Notes under the pieces: generated by a model | Databases searched by the model: none | What the model was told of the DNA's origin: nothing | The model's input: only the letters and a program-made list of their open reading frames with translations | Shown here: in pieces, positions 25,868-35,227 of the stretch | How the letters are laid out: every line of letters begins with the position of its first letter | Position numbering within the stretch: position 1 is the first letter of the stretch | Program-made: the position numbers and the translations under genes | Origin: Streptomyces nodosus | GTDB taxonomy: Bacteria > Actinomycetota > Actinomycetes > Streptomycetales > Streptomycetaceae | Reading direction: 5' to 3' | Length of the DNA: 64,000 nucleotides | Assembly (NCBI RefSeq): GCF_008704995.1 | Contig: NZ_CP023747.1 | Location: 5,676,001 to 5,740,000 of the forward strand

Positions 25868-28800
25868 TCATATGCGTTTGGGGACGTTCAGGATAGTGAC
25901 GATGTTGGTACTGCTGCCGCCCTCGTAGGGAGTGAAGGTGAATCCCTTGTTGCCCCGGGCCTCGACGGTGAGCCCCAGCGGAATGACATCGGCGGGGTTG
26001 TTCGTGCGGTAGACGGGCGTGACGGTGTACTCGATCGTCTCACCATGTTTGTCGACCGCTTCCCTGATCTGGTCCTCGATCTTCCGCATGACCGGCGAAT
26101 TGGCGAACCGGTGCATGGTGACGAAGTTGCGGGGGTCCCGGTTGGAGCCGCCGATCTGAGCGCCGAGCAAGTGCGTCTTGTTGAGCTTCTTGTACTTCTG
26201 GTAACCGGGCACATTGACCCGGGGATCGGTCTTGCCGCCGGTCATGTCGGACTCGATCGTCGCGCGCATGGTCGTGGTGCGGCCTCCGGGACCGGGCGCA
26301 CCGTAGCGGACCCGGCCGCCCCACGTGACGTCGTTCTCGTCGCAGGGAGTGAGGCCCAGCGGGTCGGACAGCGTGTGCGGGTTGTCGACGTAGGCGAAGG
26401 AGTTCGGCGCGGGGTCCAGGCCAAGGGGGTCCGAGGTCAGGTAGCGCGCGGTCTCCGGATCGTAGTGACGGAAGTAGTTGTGGTGCAGCCCCGTCTCGGG
26501 GTCGTAGTACTGGCCCGGGAACCTGAGCGGCGTGTAGGCGGTGGCGTCGTGGTTCCAGGTAGTTGAGCCCCAGAGAGTCGTGCGGGTGCGCCACGCGATC
26601 CTGCCCTCCTCGTCGACGAGTTCGGTGGGAGTGCCGATCTGGTCGGTGACGATGGCGAAGAAGCGCTGGTCGATGATGTCCTGCGGAGCGTCCGCAAGGG
26701 ACTTGGTCTCGGTCTGCGTGACAGGTGCCTGGCCGTCGTGGTCCCAGGTGAGTGTGACCAGTTCGGCCGCGCCGCTGACCCCGGTGGTCTGCTCCACCAG
26801 CGTGGAGCCGTCCCAGACGAACCGGGTTTCCTCGGTGACAGCGCCGTTTGCGGACAGACGCTGCTTCGCGATGCGCCGCCCGAGGGGGTCGTACAGGTAC
26901 CGCCAGCAGATGGCGTCAGGGGTGACGACGGAGACGAGCCGGTCCTCGGCGTCCCAGGTGTAACGCCAGGTGTCGGGCTTGCGGGAGAGATGTTTGACCT
27001 GCCGGAGCACGCACCGGCCGGCGGCGTCGTGCTCGTAGCGCACGTTGCCGGCGCTGATCAGGCGCGTTCCGGCGTAGCTGCGCGTTCCTCGCGCCTGACT
27101 GCCGGGATGCTTCTCCGGCCAGGTCGCCCGCGTCTGGTTTCCGGTCTCGTCGTAGGCGTAGCTCTCGCTCCAGCGTCCGGCCTCTACGGCGCTGACCCGT
27201 CCCGCCCGGTCCAGGAGGAACGAGCGCCGGCCAGCGTCCCGGTCGGTGATGCCGGTCAGGAGTCCGTCATGACGGTAGGTGTAGCTGCGCTGGATCGACG
27301 GCTGCGCGGTGTCGTGGACGGTGAGTGTCTGGCCGCTCAGGCTGCCGACGGGATGCCAGGTGAAGGCGAGGGTGAATCGGTCGCCGAGGTGCCGCAGCAC
27401 TTCCCGTCCCGCCGCGTCGTGCTCGAAGGAGAGGGTGCGGCCAGAGAGCGACAGCTCGGCGTAGCGGCCGGCCGTGTCGTAGGAGTACGTTGTCTCGACG
27501 CCCCCGGGCGTCCTGCGTAGTGTCCGGCGCCCCGAGGCGTCGCAGTCCGTGGTCAGTGTCCGGCCGTCGATGGTCTCTGCAATGACCCGACCCACCGCGT
27601 CGTACGCGTAGGCCAGTGTCCCGTCGGGACCGGCTGCTGAGACGAGCCGCCCGCACGCGTCGTTCCGGAAGACGGTCCTGCGGTCGTCGACGACCTTCTC
27701 GATCAGTTGTCCGGACGCGTCGTAGTGGTACTCGACGGTCTGCCCCGCCGCGTTGGTCCGCGCGGTCAGGTCGCCCGTCGCGTCGTAGCGGTATGTCGTC
27801 TCGTGCCCGTCGAAGTCGGTCTCCTTCACCAGTTGTCCGGCGGCGTCGTAAACGTACTTCCACACGGCTCCCTGGGGGTTGAGCACCTCGGTCAGCCGGC
27901 GTTCGGTGTCATAGCGGAACCGGTGTTCCACGCCGTCCGGGGAGATGCGGGCGACCAGCAGGTCGAAGGGGCCGTGGACGAGTCGCGTACGCCCCCCGAC
28001 AGCGTCGGTGTGGTCGGTGCAGTTGCCCTCTCCGTCGTACGACCAGGATTCGGTGGCGCCGTTGGCCGCGGTACGTTCTCGCAGTCGGCCCTCCGCGTCC
28101 CACACGAGCGTGGTGGTGGCCCCGACCGGGTCGGTGATGCGCGCCGGGCGTCCGAGGGCGTCGCGCAGATAGCGGGTGCGGTTCCCCTGCGCGTCTTCCA
28201 CGACGGTGGCCAGGCCCGCCGGGTCGGTGTCGATACGGAGTGTGTCGCCCGCGGGCCCGCTGATCACGGCGACGGCGCCCGTCGAATGATGGGTGAACAG
28301 GCGAACCGAGCCGTCCGGTCCGGTCAGGGCAGTGCAGTTGCCCCGTGCGTCGAAGTCCTGGACGTAGGCCGCCCCCTGCGGATCGGTGATGCGGACCGGC
28401 AGGTGCAACGCGTTGTAGGTCACGTGGCTGCTTGTGCCATCGGGAGCCGTGACCGAGACCAGGGCACCTGCGTCGTCCCACGTCCAGCGGGTGGTACGAC
28501 CCAGAGGGTCAGTGCGGGAGAGCAGTTGGTCGTGGTGGTCCCAGGTCTGGGTGATGGTGTGTCCGAGCGGATCGGTGATCGCGACGATCTGCCCACGCCG
28601 GTTGGCCCGGTAGATCGTCGTATCGCCGAGTGAATCGGTGTACGTGGCGGTGCTGGTGCCGTCGTCCTGGCGCTCGCCGTAGGTCAGGCGGGAGTTGAGG
28701 ACGCCGTCGGTCCCACGGGTCTCGATCACACGTCCCCCGGCGTCGTAGACGTAGGCGAACTCGGTGTCGTTGGAGTCCCGCCACCCCGTCACGCGGTGGG

Positions 28801-30610
28801 CGCTGTCGTAGGTGAACCGCGTGGGTGCGTCGACCGCGTTGCGGACTTCGCCCAGGTTCCCGGTCTCGGCGTCGTAGCAGAAGGTGCGCAGGCGTACCGG
28901 GTCGTCGTCGGTGAGGGCCCACAGCGCGGTGATGCGCTGCTGGTCGTCGTGGTCGACGCGTATGCGGTAACCACCGCCGTGGGTGACGGTGAGCGGCACA
29001 CCGTTGTCGTCGCGTTCGACGGAGACGTGGTTGCCGTTGCGGTCCTCGACGCCGACCAGCCACCACGGTCCGCCCTGCGCCCTTCCGGCTTCGAACTGGC
29101 GCGTGAGTCCTGAGTGCGGATCCTCCACCGTCAGGACGTAACCGCTGCCGCGGCTCACATAGGTCAGCGGGAGACGGACGCCCTCGGCGGGCCCCACCCG
29201 GTCGCCGGGCAGGTCGGGCATACGCGGATAGGCGAGTGCGGACCCGTCCTCCCGGTACCACCAGTATCCGCCCAGAGCGTCGTCCTGCTGGATCCGTTCG
29301 TCGAGGGTGGAGGCCCAGGACGGGCCGAAGAAGCGGCCTGCTTCGTAGCCGGAGAGATGGGCGCGGTGCAGTTTCAGGGGCAGGACACCCGGCAACGCCA
29401 CATCCTTCTGGGCAAGCACCATCTGGCCGCTGGACATGTCGATCGGGTCGCCGCACAGCTGCTTGGCGTCCAGCTCACGGGCCTGCCGGGAAAGTTTCGA
29501 CGAGTCGATCTTCAGGCCGGGGTCGGGCTTGCGGCCGGACGAGGGGGTGCCGTGGTGGCCGCCTGAACGTTCGCCTGACTTGCTGGAATTGACGTGGACG
29601 CTGTTGGCCCGGCGGCCGGCGTCGATGTCGTTGCCCTTGTGTAGACGGGAGGTGGCCTTCACACGGTCCGGGACATTCTCGGCGATATGCTTGACGACTT
29701 TCTTGACGGCCTTCTCCGAGCCCTTGAGGGCGCCTTCCAGCACCGACTCGAAGGGCGCGGTGAAGGCGTCCTTGCCCTTGGTGCGGCCGAAGTGGCCTTT
29801 GGCCCGCTCCAGCGGGTCGGTGACGGCGCTGTGCAAGTCACCGCCGTGCCGGGAGACCTTGTCGGCGCCGTCCTCGAACTCGACATGGTCGATGAACAGG
29901 TCCACCCCGCGGCCCGGGCCTCCACCGGCGGACGCGAGCATCATGGCCCCGCCTCCGGCCGAGGCCAGCTGCATGCCGCCGTGGCCGTGCTTGCCGGAGC
30001 CACCACCGCCACCTGCGTCCGGCTCGGGGGGTAGCGAGAACGCGCCATCGGCCAGGTCCAGGACTGCGTCCTCGACCATCTTCTCCAGCTTGGCGTTGAC
30101 CGGTTCGGTCACTCGGGCCACCAGCTCGTCCACGATGCGGTCGGCGGCCTCGTCGACGATCCGCTTCACCGCCTGCCGCATCGCCGTGATCTCGGCAGCG
30201 CCCAGCAGCGCCGACAGGCCGCCGGTGAACGCGGCGAGGCCCAGGGAGATACCCACCGAGGCGGCCATCGCACCGAGTTCGATCTCGGCCTTGATCTTCA
30301 TGCCGTAGATGACGTCCGCGACGACATCGCACGCCTCCGCGAACAGCCGCGCCAGCTCCGGGATCTTGTCGAGATGCCCAGCCTTCACGTGCGACCAGTG
30401 CTTCTGCATCGCATCGACGGCCCAGCCCTGCGAGGAGGACAGGATCCGGGCTACCGCCTGGTGGGCGTCGCCGCTCTTGCCCTCGAAATTGTCGGCGAAC
30501 TCCCGCATGGACGCGGCCATTTCGCGGTAGTCGTCCTCGTCCACGTTCGGGAAGTTGATCCCGATGAAGTCGAGTATCTCGTCCAGCCAACCCGGGACTG
30601 TGTAACCCAT
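25868..30610 (-). CDS. RHS-repeat polymorphic toxin with C-terminal nuclease-like domain
   Basis: The 1580-residue protein begins with a helical WXG100-like region (residues 1-110: AMQKHWSHV), a hydrophobic stretch (about 115-150) and a Gly-rich linker. A DUF6531-like segment follows (GDPIDMSSGQMVLAQKDVAL, about 390), then some 25 YD repeats and the RHS core end RYLTSDPLGLDPAPNSFAYV (about 1390). The last 160 residues contain THLLGAQIGGSNRDPRNFVT and SPVMRKIEDQI, resembling the DNA/RNA non-specific endonuclease toxins (H-x-x-G-x-x-x-GG). No signal peptide is present; export by a type VII-like route is inferred from the N-terminus. The immunity gene follows. Confidence 0.88.
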   Translation of the reverse strand: MGYTVPGWLDEILDFIGINFPNVDEDDYREMAASMREFADNFEGKSGDAHQAVARILSSSQGWAVDAMQKHWSHVKAGHLDKIPELARLFAEACDVVADVIYGMKIKAEIELGAMAASVGISLGLAAFTGGLSALLGAAEITAMRQAVKRIVDEAADRIVDELVARVTEPVNAKLEKMVEDAVLDLADGAFSLPPEPDAGGGGGSGKHGHGGMQLASAGGGAMMLASAGGGPGRGVDLFIDHVEFEDGADKVSRHGGDLHSAVTDPLERAKGHFGRTKGKDAFTAPFESVLEGALKGSEKAVKKVVKHIAENVPDRVKATSRLHKGNDIDAGRRANSVHVNSSKSGERSGGHHGTPSSGRKPDPGLKIDSSKLSRQARELDAKQLCGDPIDMSSGQMVLAQKDVALPGVLPLKLHRAHLSGYEAGRFFGPSWASTLDERIQQDDALGGYWWYREDGSALAYPRMPDLPGDRVGPAEGVRLPLTYVSRGSGYVLTVEDPHSGLTRQFEAGRAQGGPWWLVGVEDRNGNHVSVERDDNGVPLTVTHGGGYRIRVDHDDQQRITALWALTDDDPVRLRTFCYDAETGNLGEVRNAVDAPTRFTYDSAHRVTGWRDSNDTEFAYVYDAGGRVIETRGTDGVLNSRLTYGERQDDGTSTATYTDSLGDTTIYRANRRGQIVAITDPLGHTITQTWDHHDQLLSRTDPLGRTTRWTWDDAGALVSVTAPDGTSSHVTYNALHLPVRITDPQGAAYVQDFDARGNCTALTGPDGSVRLFTHHSTGAVAVISGPAGDTLRIDTDPAGLATVVEDAQGNRTRYLRDALGRPARITDPVGATTTLVWDAEGRLRERTAANGATESWSYDGEGNCTDHTDAVGGRTRLVHGPFDLLVARISPDGVEHRFRYDTERRLTEVLNPQGAVWKYVYDAAGQLVKETDFDGHETTYRYDATGDLTARTNAAGQTVEYHYDASGQLIEKVVDDRRTVFRNDACGRLVSAAGPDGTLAYAYDAVGRVIAETIDGRTLTTDCDASGRRTLRRTPGGVETTYSYDTAGRYAELSLSGRTLSFEHDAAGREVLRHLGDRFTLAFTWHPVGSLSGQTLTVHDTAQPSIQRSYTYRHDGLLTGITDRDAGRRSFLLDRAGRVSAVEAGRWSESYAYDETGNQTRATWPEKHPGSQARGTRSYAGTRLISAGNVRYEHDAAGRCVLRQVKHLSRKPDTWRYTWDAEDRLVSVVTPDAICWRYLYDPLGRRIAKQRLSANGAVTEETRFVWDGSTLVEQTTGVSGAAELVTLTWDHDGQAPVTQTETKSLADAPQDIIDQRFFAIVTDQIGTPTELVDEEGRIAWRTRTTLWGSTTWNHDATAYTPLRFPGQYYDPETGLHHNYFRHYDPETARYLTSDPLGLDPAPNSFAYVDNPHTLSDPLGLTPCDENDVTWGGRVRYGAPGPGGRTTTMRATIESDMTGGKTDPRVNVPGYQKYKKLNKTHLLGAQIGGSNRDPRNFVTMHRFANSPVMRKIEDQIREAVDKHGETIEYTVTPVYRTNNPADVIPLGLTVEARGNKGFTFTPYEGGSSTNIVTILNVPKRI

Positions 30611-30754
30611 CCCCCGTGCTCCCCGTTAACCGATCAGGTGTGCGTCGCCCGTGCGAATGATTGGTAGCCAGTGTGCTTGACGTACTATCAGTTCGCTTGG
30701 TTCCCGTGTCGGCCGCCGCGCCGGAAACTGTCGAGCTTCGGCCGGTGACCGCCG

Positions 30755-31240
30755 TACGGTGGACGCCTGCTCGATGAAGAGGGCTACTTCGGGGAGTCCG
30801 TCGCCGCGTCGTACGACGAGTCGTCGGCGGAGATGCTCCCGCAGGGTAAAGGCCCCGCCGTGGATCTGCCGGCAACGCTGGCAGGGGACGTGGGCGGACC
30901 GCGGAGCCCGGGGTCGGGACCCCGGGCCGGTCGCGCCCCGCCGCTCGCGATGCGTGGTGTCGAGGAGCTCGGCATCGACATGTCCGGGCGAAAGGTCGAG
31001 CGGCTGCGAGCCAAGCCCGGCGAGGGCGGGATCGCTGTCACAATCGGGGACTTCGCGACCGCCAAGGTCGAGGGGACCTTTTCGGTCGCCTCGCAGAATG
31101 CTCAGGTGAACTGTTTCCGCCACCCCGCCGGCCCATCTGGAGCCCGGCGGGTGTCGCCCAGGCAGAAGGCCGTGCCGTTCCGGTCGGGCGAGGGCGGCTC
31201 GGGCGATCTGCACGACGTGGCCAGTCAGTCAATGCGCGCG
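30755..31240 (+). pseudogene. Decayed class I SAM-dependent methyltransferase
   Basis: The plus strand reads LDEEGYFGESVAASYDESSA from 30770 and, after degenerate sequence where the AdoMet-binding GxGxG should be, RLRAKPGEGGIAVTIGDFA and VEGTFSVA, then NAQVNCFRH and KAVPFR. This is the pattern of a common Streptomyces methyltransferase, but the glycine-rich loop is destroyed and the LVFNT-like segment after FSVA is deleted. The frame runs on into an unrelated downstream protein fragment. Not functional. Confidence 0.6.
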
Positions 31241-31244
31241 CATC

Positions 31245-32239
31245 AGCTCCACCGCCTACGTACGCGTCAGCGCTGGATCAATGAAGACGGGCATGTCGTG
31301 GTCGACGTTCACTACCCGTCCCTGGAGGCGGCCGGGCGCGACGAGCTGACGGCGTATGCCGACCATCTTCTGACGGCGGCACGGGGGCAGCTGCTCAGCC
31401 CCTTTGTTCCCGTGTCCTTCCCCTCGCTCATGGGCGGCACGCACGACGATGACCTACGGGCGGGACTGCTCGGTCTCCTCGACACGGTGCGCGGTGTCCT
31501 CTGCTCCAGTGCGCGGTTGCGCACATGGGGTCACTACGCCATGACTCGGAACTCTCTCGCGGAATGCTGGCGGGACACCGGGCCGCTGGGCGGCGATCGT
31601 GACCCGGTGCGGCCTGAGACCTGCCGAGAGGCCGTCGACCTGGCCGAGACGCTGCTGCCCAGCACCCCGGGGGTCACCCGCGCGGCCGTTCTCGTTACGG
31701 ACACCAACCAGCTGGCATTGTGGCGCACATTGCTGATGGGAACCGAACCCACCTCGGCCGCCCCTGTGGTGCTGCGTCGCCACGACCGGCGCAGCCTGCG
31801 AGGCTGGGCTCAGCGTGTCAACATGTTCCACACGGAGGACCGTCTGGATCGACTCCATGAGTTGACGGGCGGTTGGCCGCTCCTGGTCAACCGAGCACAT
31901 CACCTGCATGGCGAACTGGGCGATCCCGATGAGGTTTTGCGCCGTCTGGCGGATCTCCGCACGGACCGGGCTGAGGCCCGCTCCTTCGTCGAGGCGGCCG
32001 GCGTGTACGCTGACCCGCTACTTGCCGGTGGGTACCGGGCCCTCGATGACGAGTTCAAGGACGGCGCGTTCGATCTGGAGGGCGCGGTGACCGCTGTGGC
32101 GCTCAAGATCGAGGACGAGGACGAGGACGAGGCGCGGTGGATCGTCAACTGTCTTGACGCGCTTCAGGTATTAGACCGCAAGGACACCCAATGGCGCCTG
32201 GAGCCGCTGTTGCGACACTGCGTGGCGCTCCGCGTGTGA
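31245..32239 (+). pseudogene. C-terminal fragment of a STAND/AAA-like ATP-binding protein
   Basis: About 330 codons remain open to 32239. The text includes GVTRAAVLVTDTNQLALWRT, then VVLRRHDRRSLRGWAQ, and DRLHELTGGWPLLVNRAHHL, which resembles the sensor/winged-helix part of STAND-like NTPases (the GGWPLLV motif). No Walker A is present, and the frame is continuous with the dead methyltransferase upstream, so the N-terminal NTPase half has been lost. An internal start could give a short protein, but none is supported by a ribosome site. Confidence 0.45.
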
Positions 32240-32717
32240 CAGCGTGTGATACCGGTCCGGCCGCCCGTATGTCTGGGCGGCCGGACGCTGAGGCCCTGGA
32301 GGCAAGGACGAATGGGGGCGCAGAAGGGACGATCCCAGCTGATCACCCGTGCCGTTGGGAGGTGGCTTGTCCGGAGCGATTGGTACGACAAAGTTGCGGC
32401 CGACTGTTTCTTGCCTGACCACTCTTGGCTCTAGCTCTAACCGTTTGTAGCTGTCATCTCATTCGGACACGCTCAACCTGTATCCGTATCATGGCCTCTT
32501 CGAGGGGACGGGTAGCGAGGTCATCAGCCCCAACCCACAGCCCAGGCGCGGCGAGTGGTGATGTGGAGTCGTCGGGCGCGCTAGTGAGCTGGCTGTCGTA
32601 GCCCGTTTCTATGTGGAGCGCGTGGCGATTCTGGAGCCGGTGAAGTCGGGGCCGCTGCCCTGCGGGTTCACCTGCGGCCTCGCGCGGCGGGGTGCGTGGG
32701 CGCCGGTCACGGGCTTG
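32240..32717. other. Gene-poor stretch upstream of the HEAT/MerR pair
   Basis: No complete gene is seen. At 32611-32669 the plus strand reads VERVAILEPVKSGPLPCGF, similar to a scrap at 8355-8412. A short minus-strand frame (about 32457-32590) also looks weakly coding (GLWVGADDLATRPLEEAM) but has no start or family. Confidence 0.4.
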
Positions 32718-32738
32718 ACCTTGACATGGTGGCAAGGT
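32718..32738. promoter_or_regulatory. MerR-type operator/promoter
   Basis: ACCTTG and CAAGGT form a perfect 6-bp inverted repeat separated by nine bases, overlapping TTGACC/TTGACA hexamers. This is the layout of MerR-family promoters, where the regulator sits on a long spacer. It lies just before the HEAT-repeat gene that precedes the MerR-HEAT gene. A good -10 is not obvious. Confidence 0.55.
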
Positions 32739-32757
32739 GTCCCCTGGGTGGCAGGAG

Positions 32758-33453
32758 GTGGTTTCGATCAACACGACAGACGGAACCTCGCAGAACGCCC
32801 GCCTGGTCGACGCCCTGAGCGCTGTGGACTCTTCGGTTCGGCTTCAGGCGGCCTTGGTGGTCGGCTCGAACCCCGAGGTCGGCTTTCTGGAGGCGCTCGT
32901 CGAGCGGTGCGCGGTCGAGCCCGACTTCTTTGTGCGGGACATGCTGACCTGGGCGTTGACCCGTCTTCCGCCGGAGATCACCCTGCCGCGGATGCGTCGG
33001 GAACTGGACTCCGAGCGCGCTCGGGCCCGCAGCCAGGCGTTGCACACGCTCTCCAAGATCGGCGACAGGAGTGCATGGGCCTGGATCACGCGTGATCTGC
33101 TGCGTGACGCCGAAGACGAGGTCGCGCGGACCGCGTGGCGCGTCGCGGTCGTCCTTGTGCCCGAGGACGAGAAGAAGGGCCTGGTCGACGAGCTGGTCAC
33201 GCAGCTCGGCCGCGGCGACCGCAGCACGCAGCTGAGTCTGAGCCGGGCCCTCGTCGACCTCGGCGATGTGAGCGAGCTTGCCCTGGCGAGGGCCGCGGCG
33301 AGCTCCGATCCGGCGGTGGCCGCGCACGCCGGTGCCACCGAGGTGCTGCGGCGGAATCCGGAGACCGGCTTTGACGCGGCCGTCGACGAGGCGAAGCGGG
33401 TCGTGGCCCTCGGCCCGGAACGAGCCGCCACCGCGGAGACCGCGGAATGCTGA
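32758..33453 (+). CDS. HEAT-repeat protein
   Basis: The product of about 231 residues consists of repeated helical hairpins: SSVRLQAALVVGSNPEVGFL, RDMLTWALTRLPPEITLPRM, ARSQALHTLSKIGDRSAWAW, then ARTAWRVAVVLVPEDEKKGL. It has no catalytic motif, so it is likely a protein-interaction scaffold. The start is uncertain: GTG 32758 follows AGGAG too closely and GTG 32737 is also in frame. Its stop overlaps the start of the MerR-HEAT gene (ATGCTGA), so both are made together from the MerR-type promoter. Confidence 0.75.
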   Translation: MVSINTTDGTSQNARLVDALSAVDSSVRLQAALVVGSNPEVGFLEALVERCAVEPDFFVRDMLTWALTRLPPEITLPRMRRELDSERARARSQALHTLSKIGDRSAWAWITRDLLRDAEDEVARTAWRVAVVLVPEDEKKGLVDELVTQLGRGDRSTQLSLSRALVDLGDVSELALARAAASSDPAVAAHAGATEVLRRNPETGFDAAVDEAKRVVALGPERAATAETAEC

Positions 33454-34490
33454 TCGGTGAGGTGGCCCGCCACTCGGGTGTGAGTCCCCGGATGCTCCGG
33501 CACTACGACGCCCTGGGGCTGGTGCGACCGACGGGTCGCACCGTCGGCGGCTACCGCGAGTACTGCGCCGAGGATGTCCGCAGGATCTTCCACGTGGAGA
33601 GCCTGCGGTCCCTCGGGCTCTCGCTCAAGCAGATCGGGCGCGCGCTGGAGGACCCGGACTTCACGCCGTCCGCCCTGGTCAGCGACCTCATCCGGTGGAC
33701 GGAAGACCGCCTGGAACGGGAACAGGAACTGCTGGAGCGGCTCCGCGCCGTCGATGCCTCAGCACCCACCGGCTGGCAGGACGTCCTGCGCATCGTCGAA
33801 CTCATGCAGGGGCTCGGCTCGACCAGTGCCGCGCGCAGGCAGCAGGCCGTGCTGACCCGGCCGGAGGTCATGTCGGTTCCCGCCGAACTGCTGGCAGGGG
33901 CGGTCCTGGCCGAATCCGACCCGCATGTCGCGGGCGCCCTGCGCTGGGCGCTCGCCCGGTCGGGCGGCGACGGTGTGGCGGCACTGGCCGCCGGCGTGCA
34001 TGCGGAGGACGCCGAGGTCCGGCGACGCGCGGTGCTGGCGATCGCCGAGATGGCCGAGGCTCCGGGGGCGACCGCGGTGCTCGCGGATGCGCTCGGGGAT
34101 CCGGACACAAGGGTGCACAGGCCTGCCGCTCTGGCGTTGGGCAGGCGGGGCGTGACCGGGGCCGTGCCGACACTCGTCGGCATGGTGGTCGAAGGTTCCA
34201 ACGACGTCGAAGCGGCGGAGGTCCTGGGAACGCTGTCCCGGGACCCCGGGTGCGCGGACCGGATCATGACCGCACTGACCGGTGAACTCGCCGCGCCCAC
34301 CGCGGACTCCGCGACGCGGATACGTCTGACCCAGGCGCTGGTCGAGCTGTCGGGGACCACCGCGCGGCAGGTCCTTCACCGACTGGCCCACGACGACGAC
34401 CGCGCCGTCGCCCTCGTCGCCTCGGCCTTCGCCACGCTTCTCGACGAGCGGTCTCCCGAAGACCGGGGCGAGGAGGGTTTGCCTCCGTAG
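33447..34490 (+). CDS. MerR-family regulator fused to HEAT repeats
   Basis: Residues 1-105 are a MerR DNA-binding domain (MLIGEVARHSGVSPRMLRHY, GLVRPTGRTVGGYREY, SLGLSLKQIGRAL) with the coiled coil. Residues 125-340 are not a drug-binding domain but HEAT-like repeats (SDPHVAGALRWALARSGGDG, EVRRRAVLAIAEMAEAPGA, TRVHRPAALALGRRGVTGA). Partner gene 32758-33453 is also a HEAT protein, suggesting that regulation is by protein-protein contact. At 347 residues it is longer than usual MerR proteins. Translation is coupled to the upstream gene. Confidence 0.85.
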   Translation: MLIGEVARHSGVSPRMLRHYDALGLVRPTGRTVGGYREYCAEDVRRIFHVESLRSLGLSLKQIGRALEDPDFTPSALVSDLIRWTEDRLEREQELLERLRAVDASAPTGWQDVLRIVELMQGLGSTSAARRQQAVLTRPEVMSVPAELLAGAVLAESDPHVAGALRWALARSGGDGVAALAAGVHAEDAEVRRRAVLAIAEMAEAPGATAVLADALGDPDTRVHRPAALALGRRGVTGAVPTLVGMVVEGSNDVEAAEVLGTLSRDPGCADRIMTALTGELAAPTADSATRIRLTQALVELSGTTARQVLHRLAHDDDRAVALVASAFATLLDERSPEDRGEEGLPP

Positions 34491-34501
34491 TCGGTCCAGG
34501 A

Positions 34502-34538
34502 CCGGTGGCATGAGCCGGACATCGATACATGCCACCGG
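34502..34538 (+). terminator. Terminator after the MerR-HEAT gene
   Basis: CCGGTGGCATG and CATGCCACCGG form a perfect 11-bp stem with a 15-base loop, 12 bases after the stop codon. Confidence 0.75.
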
Positions 34539-34632
34539 CCGGTTTCCTCATGACGTCACACCAAAGGGCTTGACGAGGCAGGTCAGAAGAGGTTGAGCCG
34601 GGCGGTGAGCCTTCCCGGAGGGCGTTGCCGAC

Positions 34633-35223
34633 TCAGCTTGCGTCACGGAATATCGGGGCGGCCGGGGCCGAGGCTGTGCCGAGGGCCAGCATCGCGGCGG
34701 TTGTGATGGCGGCAGGTATGTGGTCCGGGGGCATGAGGATGACCGTCCACGGATGAGCCTGACCGTTGCCGCCCGAGTTGCCGATGAGCATCATCGTGAT
34801 CACCCATGCGACGGGCGCGATGGCAGCCACCTGATGACCCGCTATCCGGCGGGCGCAGAGCATCAGCCCGACCAGGAACGCGGTATTGCGGCCGGCGATG
34901 TTCGCAGTCTGGGCGTCGAGGAACACCGTCACGGCATACGCCACGGCAACCGTGGTCAGGACGGTGACCAGGATCAGTGCCTGGTCGAAGCGGAAAACGG
35001 GACGACTGCCCGACGCCTCGGCGGCGGGGAGTCTGCTGCTGAGGCAGACCACCAGCCCTATGCAGGCGAAAAGCGGGGCGAAGAGAACCAGGGGGCGGGC
35101 GGCGTCGCTGCCCAGGGAGGGAAGATCGACCAGAGTGTCACCGGCTGCCGCGGTCAGCGCGGCATAAGCCGCGAGAGCGGCGGCGAGGACCGGCAACTGT
35201 CGGGTTCTCAGCCATATGCGCAT
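34633..35223 (-). CDS. Integral membrane subunit of an ABC transporter (locus 2, third gene)
   Basis: The 196-residue hydrophobic protein has about five membrane segments (LPVLAAALAAYAALTAAAG, LVLFAPLFACIGLVVCL, ALILVTVLTTVAVAYAV). ATG 35223 is used; the frame is open upstream into the preceding gene but that part is a shadow. It begins 4 bases after the large membrane protein gene stops. The gene order ATPase, large membrane protein, small membrane protein is the same as in locus 1 (2485-5130), although sequence likeness of this subunit to its counterpart is low. Confidence 0.7.
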   Translation of the reverse strand: MRIWLRTRQLPVLAAALAAYAALTAAAGDTLVDLPSLGSDAARPLVLFAPLFACIGLVVCLSSRLPAAEASGSRPVFRFDQALILVTVLTTVAVAYAVTVFLDAQTANIAGRNTAFLVGLMLCARRIAGHQVAAIAPVAWVITMMLIGNSGGNGQAHPWTVILMPPDHIPAAITTAAMLALGTASAPAAPIFRDAS

Positions 35224-35227
35224 CGGA

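Noticed and set aside
32454..32774. Minus-strand open frame before the HEAT gene
   Set aside because: Only its last 30 codons look coding; there is no supported start or homolog, and it overlaps the MerR-type operator.
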